64,000 nucleotides of DNA from Arcanobacterium pinnipediorum. GTDB lineage: Bacteria > Actinomycetota > Actinomycetes > Actinomycetales > Actinomycetaceae. Every line of letters begins with the position of its first letter. Within the stretch, counting starts at the first letter, position 1. A model generated the notes under the pieces. That model was given only the letters and a program-made list of their open reading frames with translations, did not search any database and was not told the origin of the DNA. Position numbers and translations under genes: made by a program. Of this stretch, positions 18,694-27,642 are shown one piece after another. The DNA lies in assembly GCF_023973165.1 (NCBI RefSeq), contig NZ_CP099547.1, positions 1,364,001 to 1,428,000 of the forward strand, written 5' to 3'.

Positions 18694-18695
18694 AC

Positions 18696-18742
18696 AAACG
18701 TCAGGTCCTAACTCCTATGATAGGAGTTAGGACCTGACGTTT
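18696..18742. terminator. Strong bidirectional terminator between mutase gene and deoC
   Basis: A perfect inverted repeat with 22-bp arms (18696-18717 and 18721-18742) and a 3-base TGA loop. AAAC at one foot and GTTTT at the other give T runs in both directions. It separates the plus-strand PNP-mutase unit from the minus-strand deo operon, whose last stop is at 18771. Confidence 0.9.
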
Positions 18743-18770
18743 TAGCGTTTACAAGGAATATCCGCGCCCA

Positions 18771-19433
18771 TCACTCAGGCAAGGAATCAATAACCTTCTG
18801 TGTACCGGATAGCCCGAGGCGGGTTGCGCCAGCTTTCATGAGCTCAAGAGCAAAGGTGCCATCGTGAATACCACCCGATGCCTTAATCTCAAGTTCATCA
18901 CCGACGGTAGCCTTCATCACTTCAACCGCATGAACCGAAGCACCTCCGGCAGGATGGAAACCAGTGGAGGTCTTGACGAAATCAGCCCCAGCATTCATCG
19001 AGGCTTGACATGCCTGAACGATTTCTTCATCGGTTAATGCAGCCGATTCGATAATCACTTTGAGCACAGCGTATGGAATAGCGTCGCGCACAACAGCAAT
19101 ATCGTATTCAAGTTCTTCCCAAGCACCTTCCTTAGCAAGGCCGAGGTTGATAACCATATCAACCTCTTGGGCGCCGGCAGCTACTGCACGAGCAGCTTCT
19201 GCTGCTTTGATTTCTGATGCAACTGCACCCGATGGGAAGCCACAAACAACTGCAAGTTTGATATCGCCTAGATCAATATCTTCGGGCAGTGGAAGCATGG
19301 ATGGAGATACACACACTGAGTAAGTGCCCAGCCGCTTAGCATCTTCGATCAATGCCTTGACATCATCGATGGTTGCTTCTGGCTTTAACAGGGTGTGATC
19401 TACAATTCCTGCAACTTCTTGTGGGGTTGCCAT
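18771..19433 (-). CDS. deoC: Deoxyribose-phosphate aldolase
   Basis: A 220-aa class I aldolase that cleaves 2-deoxyribose 5-phosphate to glyceraldehyde 3-phosphate and acetaldehyde, linking deoxynucleoside breakdown to glycolysis. The Schiff-base lysine lies in [14 protein letters not shown], the proton-relay lysine in [10 protein letters not shown], and [10 protein letters not shown] holds the other catalytic region. The N-terminal [11 protein letters not shown] is the family signature. AGGAG precedes the ATG. It is the last gene of the cdd-deoA-(C39-like)-deoC run, with 66 bp between it and the previous gene. Confidence 0.96.
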   Translation of the reverse strand: MATPQEVAGIVDHTLLKPEATIDDVKALIEDAKRLGTYSVCVSPSMLPLPEDIDLGDIKLAVVCGFPSGAVASEIKAAEAARAVAAGAQEVDMVINLGLAKEGAWEELEYDIAVVRDAIPYAVLKVIIESAALTDEEIVQACQASMNAGADFVKTSTGFHPAGGASVHAVEVMKATVGDELEIKASGGIHDGTFALELMKAGATRLGLSGTQKVIDSLPE

Positions 19434-19499
19434 AATATCTCCTTTTTCAAAAAGTACACATCACTAGTGTGCTTAGTTTCTTGTCTCTATTGTATCGTC

Positions 19500-20213
19500 T
19501 TAAAAATTGTTCTTGCCCGGAAGAACTGCCCAAACTACGTGTGACCATCGCCCAAGGGCTCGGAGTCTAGTTCGTCGTTCCATCATAATATGGAGCGGAA
19601 CATGGAAGATCTTCCCCGCCGCCGGCTCATAAATCTGTAGTTGTGGAAGTCCGTTCGCAGTATAGTTCTCCCCTGGTAGCACACCAATAATATGACGCGG
19701 TACCGCGGCGCTTAATGAGCGGTGAGAGTTTAGCGAACCTCCGGTATATAAAGCTGAGGCTTGCCCAGCGCAAGCCGCGTGGAACGCCCACTGCAGGGCG
19801 TTCCACGTCGATTCACGCCGGTCGTTTAATGCAAACGTTTGATAGGTTATCTGGCTGGTAGAAAATTCTCGAGCCAGCATCCATGGAGTTGTCCCCCACA
19901 TGCGCGGCCAATGCGAACCACGATGCATGCGATCAAACATTTGTGCCTCGTGCTTAGCTAGCGACGCCTTATCATAGTGCGCCGCTACCAGGTCACGCGG
20001 ATCGTGACCGCCACGAACGCGGTCAACAGCTAGGGCCACCATCGCTCCACACGTATAGGGCGTGGTCTGGGAAAAGTCTCCAGAACCATAGCCGTGTGAA
20101 GCATAGGATTCTAACACCTCAAAATCGTTAGCTGACAGCCCCGTATACGGAAAACTGACTGCCGTGTCGATCGACGTCGCCAAACTAGCAAGCGACGAGA
20201 CGTTGATGAGCAT
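19500..20213 (-). CDS. Unnamed protein with papain/C39-like cysteine peptidase pattern
   Basis: 237 aa, no named family recognised. It has no signal peptide or membrane segment, so it is probably cytoplasmic. The pattern resembles a papain/C39 fold. Gln49 is exactly six residues before Cys55 in QTTPYTCGAMVALAV, the oxyanion-Gln to nucleophile-Cys spacing of papain and of C39 peptidases (QxxxxxCG). Later come GTTPWMLAREF, then His174 in PRHIIGVLPGE, and IYEPAAG (Glu196) where C39 proteins have YDPxxG. It starts in TAATG overlap with deoA and lies before deoC, so it is made with the nucleoside catabolic enzymes. Function unknown; an active peptidase is an inference from motif spacing. A structural role or a non-proteolytic transglutaminase-like role is also possible. 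Confidence 0.6.
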   Translation of the reverse strand: MLINVSSLASLATSIDTAVSFPYTGLSANDFEVLESYASHGYGSGDFSQTTPYTCGAMVALAVDRVRGGHDPRDLVAAHYDKASLAKHEAQMFDRMHRGSHWPRMWGTTPWMLAREFSTSQITYQTFALNDRRESTWNALQWAFHAACAGQASALYTGGSLNSHRSLSAAVPRHIIGVLPGENYTANGLPQLQIYEPAAGKIFHVPLHIMMERRTRLRALGRWSHVVWAVLPGKNNF

Positions 20214-21502
20214 TAAGAAATCCGGTCCAAAATAACTGACTGCGGAGCATTAAGTTCGCCGCCAATCACAACTCCACCCTCGAGGGATTCCAGGGCACGC
20301 TCGATACGTGACTCATCGTCGGTATGTAACGTCATGAGCTTTTGTCCCTTCTTCACTGTATCGCCCGGTTTGGCATACAGCTCAATTCCAGCAGCTGCCT
20401 GGATCGGCTCTTCCTTGAATGCTCGCCCAGCACCCAATCGCCATGAGGCTACGCCGACAGCCAACGCATCCAACGTAGAAAGTACGCCATCAGACTGGGC
20501 AACAACATCATGGGTATGCTTCGAAACTGGCATCGGCGCGTCTGGATCTCCGCCTTGGGCTTGAATCATCTTGCGCCACACGTCCATCGCTCGGCCATCT
20601 TTGAGGGCTTGGTCAATATCGGCATCGGGCTGGCCGGCCGCAGTGAGCATTTCGCGTGCTAGGGCGAGGGTTAGTTCGACGACGTCGGAGGGCCCGCCAC
20701 CAGCCAATACTTCAACAGATTCTTCAACCTCGAGACCATTACCGATCTTCATACCCAAAGGCGTTGACATATCGGTGAGCAAGGCTGTAGTTTTCACGCC
20801 GGCATCGGTTCCTAAATCAACCATTGTGCGCGCTAATTCTTGTGCCTTGTGCAAATCCTTCATAAAGGCACCGGAACCGACTTTGACGTCGAGGACGAGA
20901 GAGTCAGTTCCTTCAGCAATCTTCTTAGACATAATCGATGATGCGATCAGTGGAATGCAATCAACTGTTGAGGTGACATCGCGCAGTGCGTAGAGTTTCT
21001 TATCTGCAGGTGCCAGGCCAGATCCGGCGGCACAAATAACTGCCCCTGGGCCGGAGAGCCCGAGTTGGTCCATGATTTCATCGTTGGATAAGAACGCTCG
21101 CCAGCCGGGGATCGCTTCGAGTTTGTCCAAGGTACCTCCGGTATGGCCCAAGCCGCGGCCAGAAAGTTGGGGCACGGCTACTCCGTAAACGGCCACTAAC
21201 GGGGCAAGTGGCAAGGTGATCTTGTCCCCCACGCCACCGGTGGAGTGTTTATCTGCCGTGACTCGGCCCAGTCTGGAGAAATCCATCCGTTCACCGGAAT
21301 CGATCATGGCATTTGTCCATTGGGAGATTTCTTCACGATCCATACCGTTGAGGAAAATTGCCATCGCAAGCGCTGCCATCTGTTCATCGCCGACGACGCC
21401 GCGAGTATAAGCATCAATCGTCCAATCTATCTCGTCTTTAGATAGCTTGCGACGATCGCGCTTATTGCGAATAACATCAACAACATCAAATTTTTCCGCC
21501 AT
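20213..21502 (-). CDS. deoA: Thymidine phosphorylase / pyrimidine-nucleoside phosphorylase
   Basis: A 429-aa enzyme that splits thymidine (and perhaps uridine) with phosphate into base and deoxyribose 1-phosphate. The family signature KHSTGGVGDK lies near residues 83-92, with SGRGLGHTGGTLDKLEAIPG after it and the C-terminal pyrimidine-phosphorylase domain from ~345 (biotinyl-like AKPGDTVKKGQKLMTL). Length and order are standard. It overlaps cdd upstream and the C39-like gene downstream by one base each (TAATG both times), showing a coupled operon. Confidence 0.96.
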   Translation of the reverse strand: MAEKFDVVDVIRNKRDRRKLSKDEIDWTIDAYTRGVVGDEQMAALAMAIFLNGMDREEISQWTNAMIDSGERMDFSRLGRVTADKHSTGGVGDKITLPLAPLVAVYGVAVPQLSGRGLGHTGGTLDKLEAIPGWRAFLSNDEIMDQLGLSGPGAVICAAGSGLAPADKKLYALRDVTSTVDCIPLIASSIMSKKIAEGTDSLVLDVKVGSGAFMKDLHKAQELARTMVDLGTDAGVKTTALLTDMSTPLGMKIGNGLEVEESVEVLAGGGPSDVVELTLALAREMLTAAGQPDADIDQALKDGRAMDVWRKMIQAQGGDPDAPMPVSKHTHDVVAQSDGVLSTLDALAVGVASWRLGAGRAFKEEPIQAAAGIELYAKPGDTVKKGQKLMTLHTDDESRIERALESLEGGVVIGGELNAPQSVILDRIS

Positions 21503-21981
21503 TATTTCTCCTTCTTCTGTACCTTGTGTGTTTCTTTGACGCTATCACGTAACGCATACGGCGTTTCAATAGTGATTTGGCTTGTTTCAACTAATGCCAG
21601 GTCTGCTGGAGTAAAACCCTGTGGCAATACTTCATCCATGGTCATAATGCCGGTAGGCATGGTGACTAAGAGATTGGGCCCGCCGTGCTCATAGAGGAGT
21701 TGGCGGCAACGGCCACAAGGAACGATCACATCACCGTTACCGTTGACGCAATAGAAAGCGACGAGCTTGCCACCGCCGGTGCGGTGGAGCATTGACACTA
21801 AACCATTTTCAGCACATGTGCCCAAACCAGTAGAGGCATTTTCAACGTTACACCCCGATACCAGCCGGCCATCATCTACTAATGCGGCTGCTCCTACCGG
21901 ATACCCAGAGTATGGGGCGTATGCGGTTTTCATAGCTTCAATTGCTAATTCTTTAAGCTCATCCCAGTTTATTTCAGGCAT
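21502..21981 (-). CDS. cdd: Cytidine deaminase
   Basis: A 159-aa zinc enzyme that deaminates cytidine and deoxycytidine to uridine and deoxyuridine. Catalytic motifs are CNVENAS, the zinc site TCAENG (Cys and catalytic Glu), and PCGRCRQLL (two zinc Cys). The core ends near residue 130; the last ~30 residues are a charged extension (KETHKVQKKEK). It is upstream of deoA with a one-base overlap. A hairpin lies between it and the permease gene that precedes it in the direction of transcription. Confidence 0.95.
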   Translation of the reverse strand: MPEINWDELKELAIEAMKTAYAPYSGYPVGAAALVDDGRLVSGCNVENASTGLGTCAENGLVSMLHRTGGGKLVAFYCVNGNGDVIVPCGRCRQLLYEHGGPNLLVTMPTGIMTMDEVLPQGFTPADLALVETSQITIETPYALRDSVKETHKVQKKEK

Positions 21982-22011
21982 ATTAACTTCTTTCTTTTAT
22001 CGTGGAACGCG

Positions 22012-22036
22012 GGTGGGCCGGCATAGCCGGCCCACC
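22012..22036. terminator. Hairpin between nucleoside permease gene and cdd
   Basis: Perfect 11-bp arms GGTGGGCCGGC (22012-22022) and GCCGGCCCACC (22026-22036) around ATA. It lies 13 bases after the permease stop and 30 bases before the cdd start on the minus strand. No T run follows directly. It may partly terminate, or mark the end of, the transporter message ahead of the catabolic genes. Confidence 0.65.
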
Positions 22037-22049
22037 GATCCACAAATTG

Positions 22050-23369
22050 TTACTTGATGTATGGAATGTTTTCTGCAGCTGGTGGTCGAGACTTACCAAC
22101 GAATCCAGCAACCGCTATCACGGTGATAATGTAGGGGATCATGTTGACAAGTTGGGATGGGATCCCGCCGTGGAGATTTGGCATGAGCAACGCTACTGCT
22201 TTAGCGAAGCCGAACATTCCGGCAGCACCAAGAGCTCCAACTGGATGCCACTTGCCGAGGATCATCGCAGCTAGTGCGATGTATCCGTTGCCAGCAGACA
22301 TGTTATCGGTAAACGCCAAACCTTGATCGATGGTGAAGTATGCGCCACCAAGACCGGCAATTGCCGAACCGAAGATTGTGTTGCGGATACGAGTGCGATT
22401 AACGTTGATGCCCACAGTATCTGCAGCGCGTGGATGTTCGCCGCATGCACGCATCCGCAAACCCCACCGCGAACGGTATAAGAAGATCGTCAGTAGTACA
22501 ACTGCTACGTACATGATGTAGACCAAAATGGTTTGGTCGAAAAGCATTGGACCAAACACTGGGATATCTGCGAGTAACGGAATCCGTACCTTTGATAGCG
22601 AGTATTGGTTCGTATTGAAGATATCTGCGTTAGCTGACATCACTGTGCCGTAGAAGAAGGTTGTTAGTCCAAGACACAAGACGTTGAGTACCACGCCGAC
22701 GATAATCTGATCTACCCCGTACTTAACTGCAAATAGCGCGAGTAAGGATCCTACGAGGCCACCTGCAATTGGGGCGGCGATCAATCCGAGGTAGGGGCTC
22801 TTAAAATATGATGCTGCCATCACGCCGAAGAATGCACCCACAAGGAGCTGGCCTTCGATAGCGATGTTAACAACACCCACATGCTCACTGACCACACCAG
22901 AGAGCGCTCCGAAGATCAGTGGCGTGGAAATGGCAACCGTGATGCCCAGCGTGGAGGTCAAGGTGACAGCTCCAGCCGAACCACCACCGGCAAAGACTAA
23001 AAATCCAAAGACGGTTAATACGGCTACTAAGATGGTGGCAAGTGTATCGAGGATACGTCCTGTTTTGCCATATTTTCCTCGCCCAAGAGTAGACAGGACT
23101 GACCATATCGTAGCGATGAGGATGATCGCGCTAAAGATCCAGAGGGTTGCTACTGCGGGGACGGAAAAATCTGGGATATCGATTGAGGAGGCACGATCGT
23201 TGAGACGGATACGCGCATCACCAGTTGCGTTTAGCGCAAAGAACAATGCCAGAAGCGCTGCTAAGCCATACGTTACTGGCATCTTCCAAGAGAGTTTGCC
23301 GATGACTTCTGGTTGCTGTGCGCCAGTAGCTGACGTGGTTTTGTCCATGACATGATGAGTTGCACTCAT
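22050..23369 (-). CDS. ABC transporter permease, BMP/nucleoside type (NupQ/YufQ-like)
   Basis: A 439-aa membrane permease of the BPD_transp_2 family that forms half of the channel of a nucleoside importer. The hydrophobic spans include the family stretch GVVNIAIEGQLLVGAFFGV near 165-185 and the cytoplasmic coupling loop LRMRACGEHPRAADTVGINV near 330-350. A long N-terminal extension with two extra spans precedes the core. The start overlaps the stop of the preceding permease gene by 4 bases. A GGGGGAG ribosome-binding site is present. Confidence 0.92.
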   Translation of the reverse strand: MSATHHVMDKTTSATGAQQPEVIGKLSWKMPVTYGLAALLALFFALNATGDARIRLNDRASSIDIPDFSVPAVATLWIFSAIILIATIWSVLSTLGRGKYGKTGRILDTLATILVAVLTVFGFLVFAGGGSAGAVTLTSTLGITVAISTPLIFGALSGVVSEHVGVVNIAIEGQLLVGAFFGVMAASYFKSPYLGLIAAPIAGGLVGSLLALFAVKYGVDQIIVGVVLNVLCLGLTTFFYGTVMSANADIFNTNQYSLSKVRIPLLADIPVFGPMLFDQTILVYIMYVAVVLLTIFLYRSRWGLRMRACGEHPRAADTVGINVNRTRIRNTIFGSAIAGLGGAYFTIDQGLAFTDNMSAGNGYIALAAMILGKWHPVGALGAAGMFGFAKAVALLMPNLHGGIPSQLVNMIPYIITVIAVAGFVGKSRPPAAENIPYIK

Positions 23370-24640
23370 GCTGACTCCCCCTTTCCGGTAGATGCCTGCG
23401 CATCTACGGCAGTTACCTCTGTTTTTTCTTCACTGTGTGAATCGGAATCCGTGCGATCAGTCTTGGTTGCACCGATCGAGGCCGCATATTCGCGCAAGCC
23501 TTTTCCATCGGGTTTAGGCAGATGGAACATCCAACGAATCAGTGCGGGCGCTGCGATGAATAAGACGATAACAGACTCTAGAATCAAGACCATATCTACT
23601 GGTACGCCTTGGGCTTGCATCGCGTAGCCGCCTGCTTTAAATGCGCCGAAGAGTAAACCGGAGAAGAAAACACCTAACGGACGATTGCGCCCTAGTAGGG
23701 CAACCGTGATCGCGTCGAAGCCAATGGTGCCTGCAACACCAGCGGTAACTCCTTGTTGGCCCTGGTACATGGTACCCAATGCTTCATTCGCCCCGGCAAG
23801 TCCGAGAAAAACGCCGGAGACAACCATTGTTAGGGTGGTGACTTTCGCGATTGACATACCTGCAGTTCGCCCGGCGTGCGGATTTGCTCCTACTGCGCGC
23901 ACTTCGAAACCAAAGGTAGAGCGCTCCAAGATCCACCAGAATGCAAATACTGCAATGAGGGCAAGGATGAAACCTAGATGGATCTTGAATGGTGGCGGAA
24001 GGAGAGCCGGCAGCGCGGCGGTATCTTGGGCAACAGGAGTGATCGGATTGTTTTGCCCTGGCGAATGCCAAGAATCTAGAGATAGCAGATAAGAGAGCAA
24101 CAGGGCTGCAATCGAATTCAGCATAATGGTAACAATAACTTCGTTAGCCCCGGTTTTTGCCTTCAGATATCCTGCAATACCGGCATACAAGCCGCCTGCA
24201 AGTGCCGCTGCGAGGAGGGCAACGAGCAGGTGAATGCCGTAGGGCAGGTCATAGCTAAATGACACCCAGATAGCGGCCAGCGATCCAAAAATCATCTGGC
24301 CGGCACCACCGATATTGAACAATCCGGCACGGAAACCAAATCCTAAGCCTAGCCCGGCCAAGATCAGCGGCGTTGCGTAGAAGAGAGAATCCATAAACGG
24401 GCGGATAGCATAAGTAAATCCACGGTTGAGCGCACTGGCATTAAAGATCGAACCTTTAAACATTGCGCCATAGGCATCAAAAACTGATGCTCCGGTTACC
24501 ATAATCAGTAATGCTCCGATAAGGAATGCTAAGACGATCGCAATAATGCCCACTAGCCATCCCGAACGTGGTATCGCGTGGCCGATTGCCTTAGCCCACG
24601 CACCAGCACTCAATGAGCTTGTTTTGTTTGTCTGCATCAC
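23366..24640 (-). CDS. ABC transporter permease, BMP/nucleoside type (NupP/YufP-like)
   Basis: A 424-aa membrane permease, partner of the next gene. It shows the family regions GFRAGLFNIGGAGQMIFGS near 107-125 and FEVRAVGANPHAGRTAGMS near 250-268, the loop that touches the ABC subunit. The last ~50 residues are hydrophilic and Thr/Glu-rich. The start is GTG at 24640, or the ATG directly after it, overlapping the TGA of the ATPase gene, so the subunits are translated in coupled fashion. Confidence 0.92.
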   Translation of the reverse strand: MMQTNKTSSLSAGAWAKAIGHAIPRSGWLVGIIAIVLAFLIGALLIMVTGASVFDAYGAMFKGSIFNASALNRGFTYAIRPFMDSLFYATPLILAGLGLGFGFRAGLFNIGGAGQMIFGSLAAIWVSFSYDLPYGIHLLVALLAAALAGGLYAGIAGYLKAKTGANEVIVTIMLNSIAALLLSYLLSLDSWHSPGQNNPITPVAQDTAALPALLPPPFKIHLGFILALIAVFAFWWILERSTFGFEVRAVGANPHAGRTAGMSIAKVTTLTMVVSGVFLGLAGANEALGTMYQGQQGVTAGVAGTIGFDAITVALLGRNRPLGVFFSGLLFGAFKAGGYAMQAQGVPVDMVLILESVIVLFIAAPALIRWMFHLPKPDGKGLREYAASIGATKTDRTDSDSHSEEKTEVTAVDAQASTGKGESA

Positions 24641-26187
24641 TTAGCTCCCTTCATTGGCGTAGCATTACCAACTTGGGCAAATGCTTCATCTTGTGGCACA
24701 CCGGCCATCATCAACCCTAGAACGTCTCGAGAAGTATCTGCAGGGACAATGCCTACGATCTTCCCGCGGTACATAACGGCAATACGATCTGCAAGTGTTA
24801 CAACCTCATCGAGTTCTGAAGATACGAGAAGCACTGGCGTGCTAGCATCGCGCGCTTCGACGATACGTTTATGAATAAACTCGATCGACCCAACGTCCAC
24901 GCCACGAGTTGGTTGGCTAGCAACAAGCAAGCGTAGCTCACGCGAAAGTTCGCGCGCCACCACAACTTTTTGCGCATTTCCACCCGAGAGCGTGGAAATA
25001 GGATCAGTAATTCGGGTAATACGGATATCGAACTCAGCTACTTTTTCTTCTGCGTTCTTCGCTACCGCTGCCGGATGCATCGCAAGTCCGCTAGCAAAGG
25101 GTTTATTGAGATATTGATCGAGTACGAGGTTTTCCGCGATTGAGAACGATGCAATCATGCCATCTTTTGATCGATCTTCTGGAATAAACCCGATACCAGC
25201 ATCAATGTTCTTGCGAACCTGACGGCCTTGAATCTCGTGTCCATCTAGGGTGATTGTGCCACGATCGGGCTGGACCAATCCCAAGATCGCTTCTGCTAGT
25301 TCAGTTTGTCCATTGCCTTGCACGCCGGCAATCGCTAAAACTTCGCCTCGCTGAAGTTCGAATGAGACATGATCAAGTAATTTGGTTCCGTTTGAATGCA
25401 CAAGGCTGACATCGTTAAACGCTAGCCCAACTTCACCCAGTTGCGGTGGGTTCTTCTCTAGCTGCAGCATCACTGGCCGGCCAACCATCTTAGTTGCAAG
25501 TTCAGTTTCAGACGACGTCGGGCTGGCGGTTCCGACAACTGCTCCGCGCCGAATAACGGTGATATCGTCAGCAACGGCTCGTACTTCACGTAGTTTGTGG
25601 GTAATAAAGACGATTGATGTTCCTGATGCAGCCAACTGCTTCATAATTTGCATAAGCTCATCAGTTTCCTTGGGAGTAAGAACTGCAGTGGGTTCGTCAA
25701 GGATAAGGATTTTTGCGTCTCGGGATAATGCCTTGACAATTTCGACTCGCTGCTGGGCGCCAACTGGAAGGTCTTCAATATAGGCATCTGGATCTAGATC
25801 GAAGCCAAATCGTTGCGAAACATCGATAACAGTTTGGCGCGCCTTCTTAATATCAATGATGCCTGCTGTTCCAACTGGCTCATATCCCAGGGCAACAGAT
25901 TCAGCAACAGTAAAGACTGGGATGAGCATGAAATGCTGGTGGACCATTCCAATACCTGCGGCAACCGCATCTCCAGGACCGTTAAAGGTTACTTTCTTGC
26001 CATCGAGAAGGATTTCTCCCTCATCGGGTTCATAAAGTCCATACAAGACGTTCATGAGGGTCGATTTACCAGCGCCATTTTCTCCAAGCAGAGCATGGAT
26101 ATGCCCTTCTTCGACGACGAGGTCAATATGATCATTGGCAATAAGCGGTCCAAACCTCTTGGTAATGCCTCTTAGTTCCAGCTTCAC
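24637..26187 (-). CDS. ABC transporter ATP-binding protein, nucleoside type (NupO/YufO-like)
   Basis: A 516-aa protein with two ABC domains that powers nucleoside uptake. Domain 1: Walker A LLGENGAGKSTLMN at ~33, signature in LPVGAQQRVEIVKALSRD (degenerate from LSGGQ), Walker B ILILDEPTAVLTP. Domain 2: Walker A-like IAGVQGNGQTELAE (the Lys is missing, as usual in this family) and signature LSGGNAQKVVVAREL. It starts at GTG 26187 with AAAGGGG upstream. A terminator-like hairpin lies between it and the binding-protein gene. Confidence 0.95.
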   Translation of the reverse strand: MKLELRGITKRFGPLIANDHIDLVVEEGHIHALLGENGAGKSTLMNVLYGLYEPDEGEILLDGKKVTFNGPGDAVAAGIGMVHQHFMLIPVFTVAESVALGYEPVGTAGIIDIKKARQTVIDVSQRFGFDLDPDAYIEDLPVGAQQRVEIVKALSRDAKILILDEPTAVLTPKETDELMQIMKQLAASGTSIVFITHKLREVRAVADDITVIRRGAVVGTASPTSSETELATKMVGRPVMLQLEKNPPQLGEVGLAFNDVSLVHSNGTKLLDHVSFELQRGEVLAIAGVQGNGQTELAEAILGLVQPDRGTITLDGHEIQGRQVRKNIDAGIGFIPEDRSKDGMIASFSIAENLVLDQYLNKPFASGLAMHPAAVAKNAEEKVAEFDIRITRITDPISTLSGGNAQKVVVARELSRELRLLVASQPTRGVDVGSIEFIHKRIVEARDASTPVLLVSSELDEVVTLADRIAVMYRGKIVGIVPADTSRDVLGLMMAGVPQDEAFAQVGNATPMKGAK

Positions 26188-26301
26188 GCTGAACCCCTTT
26201 CGTTCCGCAGTCCCGGGTTCCCCTGAGATTTATGTAGATCTATCATACTCTCTTTAGCGAATAAAATCTGACCGGGAGCGTCAATCAATACCTATATAAA
26301 A

Positions 26302-26347
26302 CGAGAGTGAGGATCTTAGGAGATTATCCGTAAAATCCTCACTCTCG
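26302..26347 (-). terminator. Terminator/attenuator between binding-protein and ABC genes
   Basis: Perfect 13-bp arms (CGAGAGTGAGGAT at 26302-26314, its complement at 26335-26347) with a 20-base loop. Read on the minus strand it is followed by TTTTATATA. It lies 28 bases after the bmp stop and 115 bases before the ABC start. Partial termination here would give more binding protein than transporter, a common arrangement. Confidence 0.8.
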
Positions 26348-26375
26348 AGCATGTCACACTAGATTACGAGCATGA

Positions 26376-27467
26376 TCAGTTTGCTGCTGGCGATTCAATC
26401 TTGAGGTCACCTGAAGCAATCTTAGCTTCGAGATCCTTGACTTCAGACTTGAGTTCGTCAGAGAGCTTGGAATCGAAATCGTGGAATGGAGCGATGGAAA
26501 CGCCCTTGTTCTCGATGGTGCCAACGTATGGCTTCGATTCGAATTTACCGTTCATAGCATCCTTGATAGCTGCCTTAACAGATTCGCCGATGTCCTTCAT
26601 GACGGAGGTGATAACAATGCTCTTGTAATCAGCTGCCGATTCATACCAATCGGAGTCAACACCGATGATGAATACGTTTTCAGCTTCCTGAGCTGCAGCA
26701 GCTGCACCTAGACCAACTGGGCCAGCTACTGGCATGATGATGTCTGCACCTTGAACGATGAACTGCTGAGCCTGCGACTTGCCCAATGCTTGATCGTCGA
26801 AGGAATTGGTGAACGAACCGTTCTGGGTTTCTTTATCCCAACCAAGAACCTTCACATCGGTTCCCTTAGCCTCGTTGTAGGCCTTAACACCATCAACAAA
26901 ACCGTCCATGAAGATCGTAACGGAAGGAATCTGAATTCCACCGAAGGTAGCAACGGTACCGGTCTTGGTAGCGCCAGCGGCTACGTATCCAGCAAGGTAA
27001 GCAGCCTCTTGGGTGTTGAACAATAGTGCGCGGCCGTTTTCAAGCTCGACTGGCTTTCCGTCTTTATCAGTAAAGCCGGAGTCGATAAGGCCGAAGTGGA
27101 GGTCAGTGTTTTCTTCTGCTGCCTTCTTAATTGATGGTGCGAGCAAGAAGCCAACACCGATGATGAGAGAACAGCCATCATCAATCATGGTTTGGGTATT
27201 TGGGCCGAAATCGGAATCGCCCTTTGACTCTGCAGTGTTGACTGCAACGTTGAATTCTTTCTCAGCTTCCTTGAGACCGTTGAATGCGGATTCGTTGAAG
27301 GACTTATCGTCCCAGCCGCCAGCATCGGAAACAAGGCATGCCTTGAAGTCGCTGGAACCTGATGACATTGCGTCATCTGACGACTTCTTTTCATCGGTGC
27401 CAGAACAAGCTGACAAAGCCATTGTGGATGCCGCAAGAATTGCGACGAAAGACTTGAATTTCTTCAC
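26376..27467 (-). CDS. BMP-family nucleoside-binding lipoprotein
   Basis: The extracellular substrate-binding lipoprotein of the nucleoside ABC importer (BmpA/PnrA/NupN family), 363 aa. I start it at GTG 27467, because AGGAG lies 6 bases upstream and a lipoprotein signal follows at once: VKKFKSFVAILAASTMALSAC with the lipobox LSAC. A longer reading from 27542 would bury the signal. The mature protein begins with a Ser/Asp-rich linker, then the BMP domain: ACLVSDAGGWDDKSFNESA (the DxGxxDDxSFN signature), TMIDDGCSLIIGVGF and NVFIIGVDSDWYE. It is first in the operon and is separated from the ABC genes by a hairpin. Confidence 0.94.
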   Translation of the reverse strand: MKKFKSFVAILAASTMALSACSGTDEKKSSDDAMSSGSSDFKACLVSDAGGWDDKSFNESAFNGLKEAEKEFNVAVNTAESKGDSDFGPNTQTMIDDGCSLIIGVGFLLAPSIKKAAEENTDLHFGLIDSGFTDKDGKPVELENGRALLFNTQEAAYLAGYVAAGATKTGTVATFGGIQIPSVTIFMDGFVDGVKAYNEAKGTDVKVLGWDKETQNGSFTNSFDDQALGKSQAQQFIVQGADIIMPVAGPVGLGAAAAAQEAENVFIIGVDSDWYESAADYKSIVITSVMKDIGESVKAAIKDAMNGKFESKPYVGTIENKGVSIAPFHDFDSKLSDELKSEVKDLEAKIASGDLKIESPAAN

Positions 27468-27526
27468 TAGTATCTCCTGATCGAGTTTTCCAGTTTGGCG
27501 ATAGGTAGCAACCAAAACCGTACAAT

Positions 27527-27552
27527 ACTTAAGAATAGGCATGTTCTTAAGT
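27527..27552. promoter_or_regulatory. Palindrome in the bmp leader
   Basis: Perfect 9-bp arms ACTTAAGAA (27527-27535) and TTCTTAAGT (27544-27552) around TAGGCATG, 60-85 bases before the bmp start. It may be a repressor operator for the nucleoside operon or a leader hairpin. It is AT-rich and has no T run. Role inferred from position. Confidence 0.45.
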
Positions 27553-27642
27553 CCGTGCCACCCGATTTGATAGATGGGAGTCGTTTCTCGGCATTTCGTT
27601 ATCGAACCGATATAAAATCGCGACTTTTCCTTGATAAAACGC

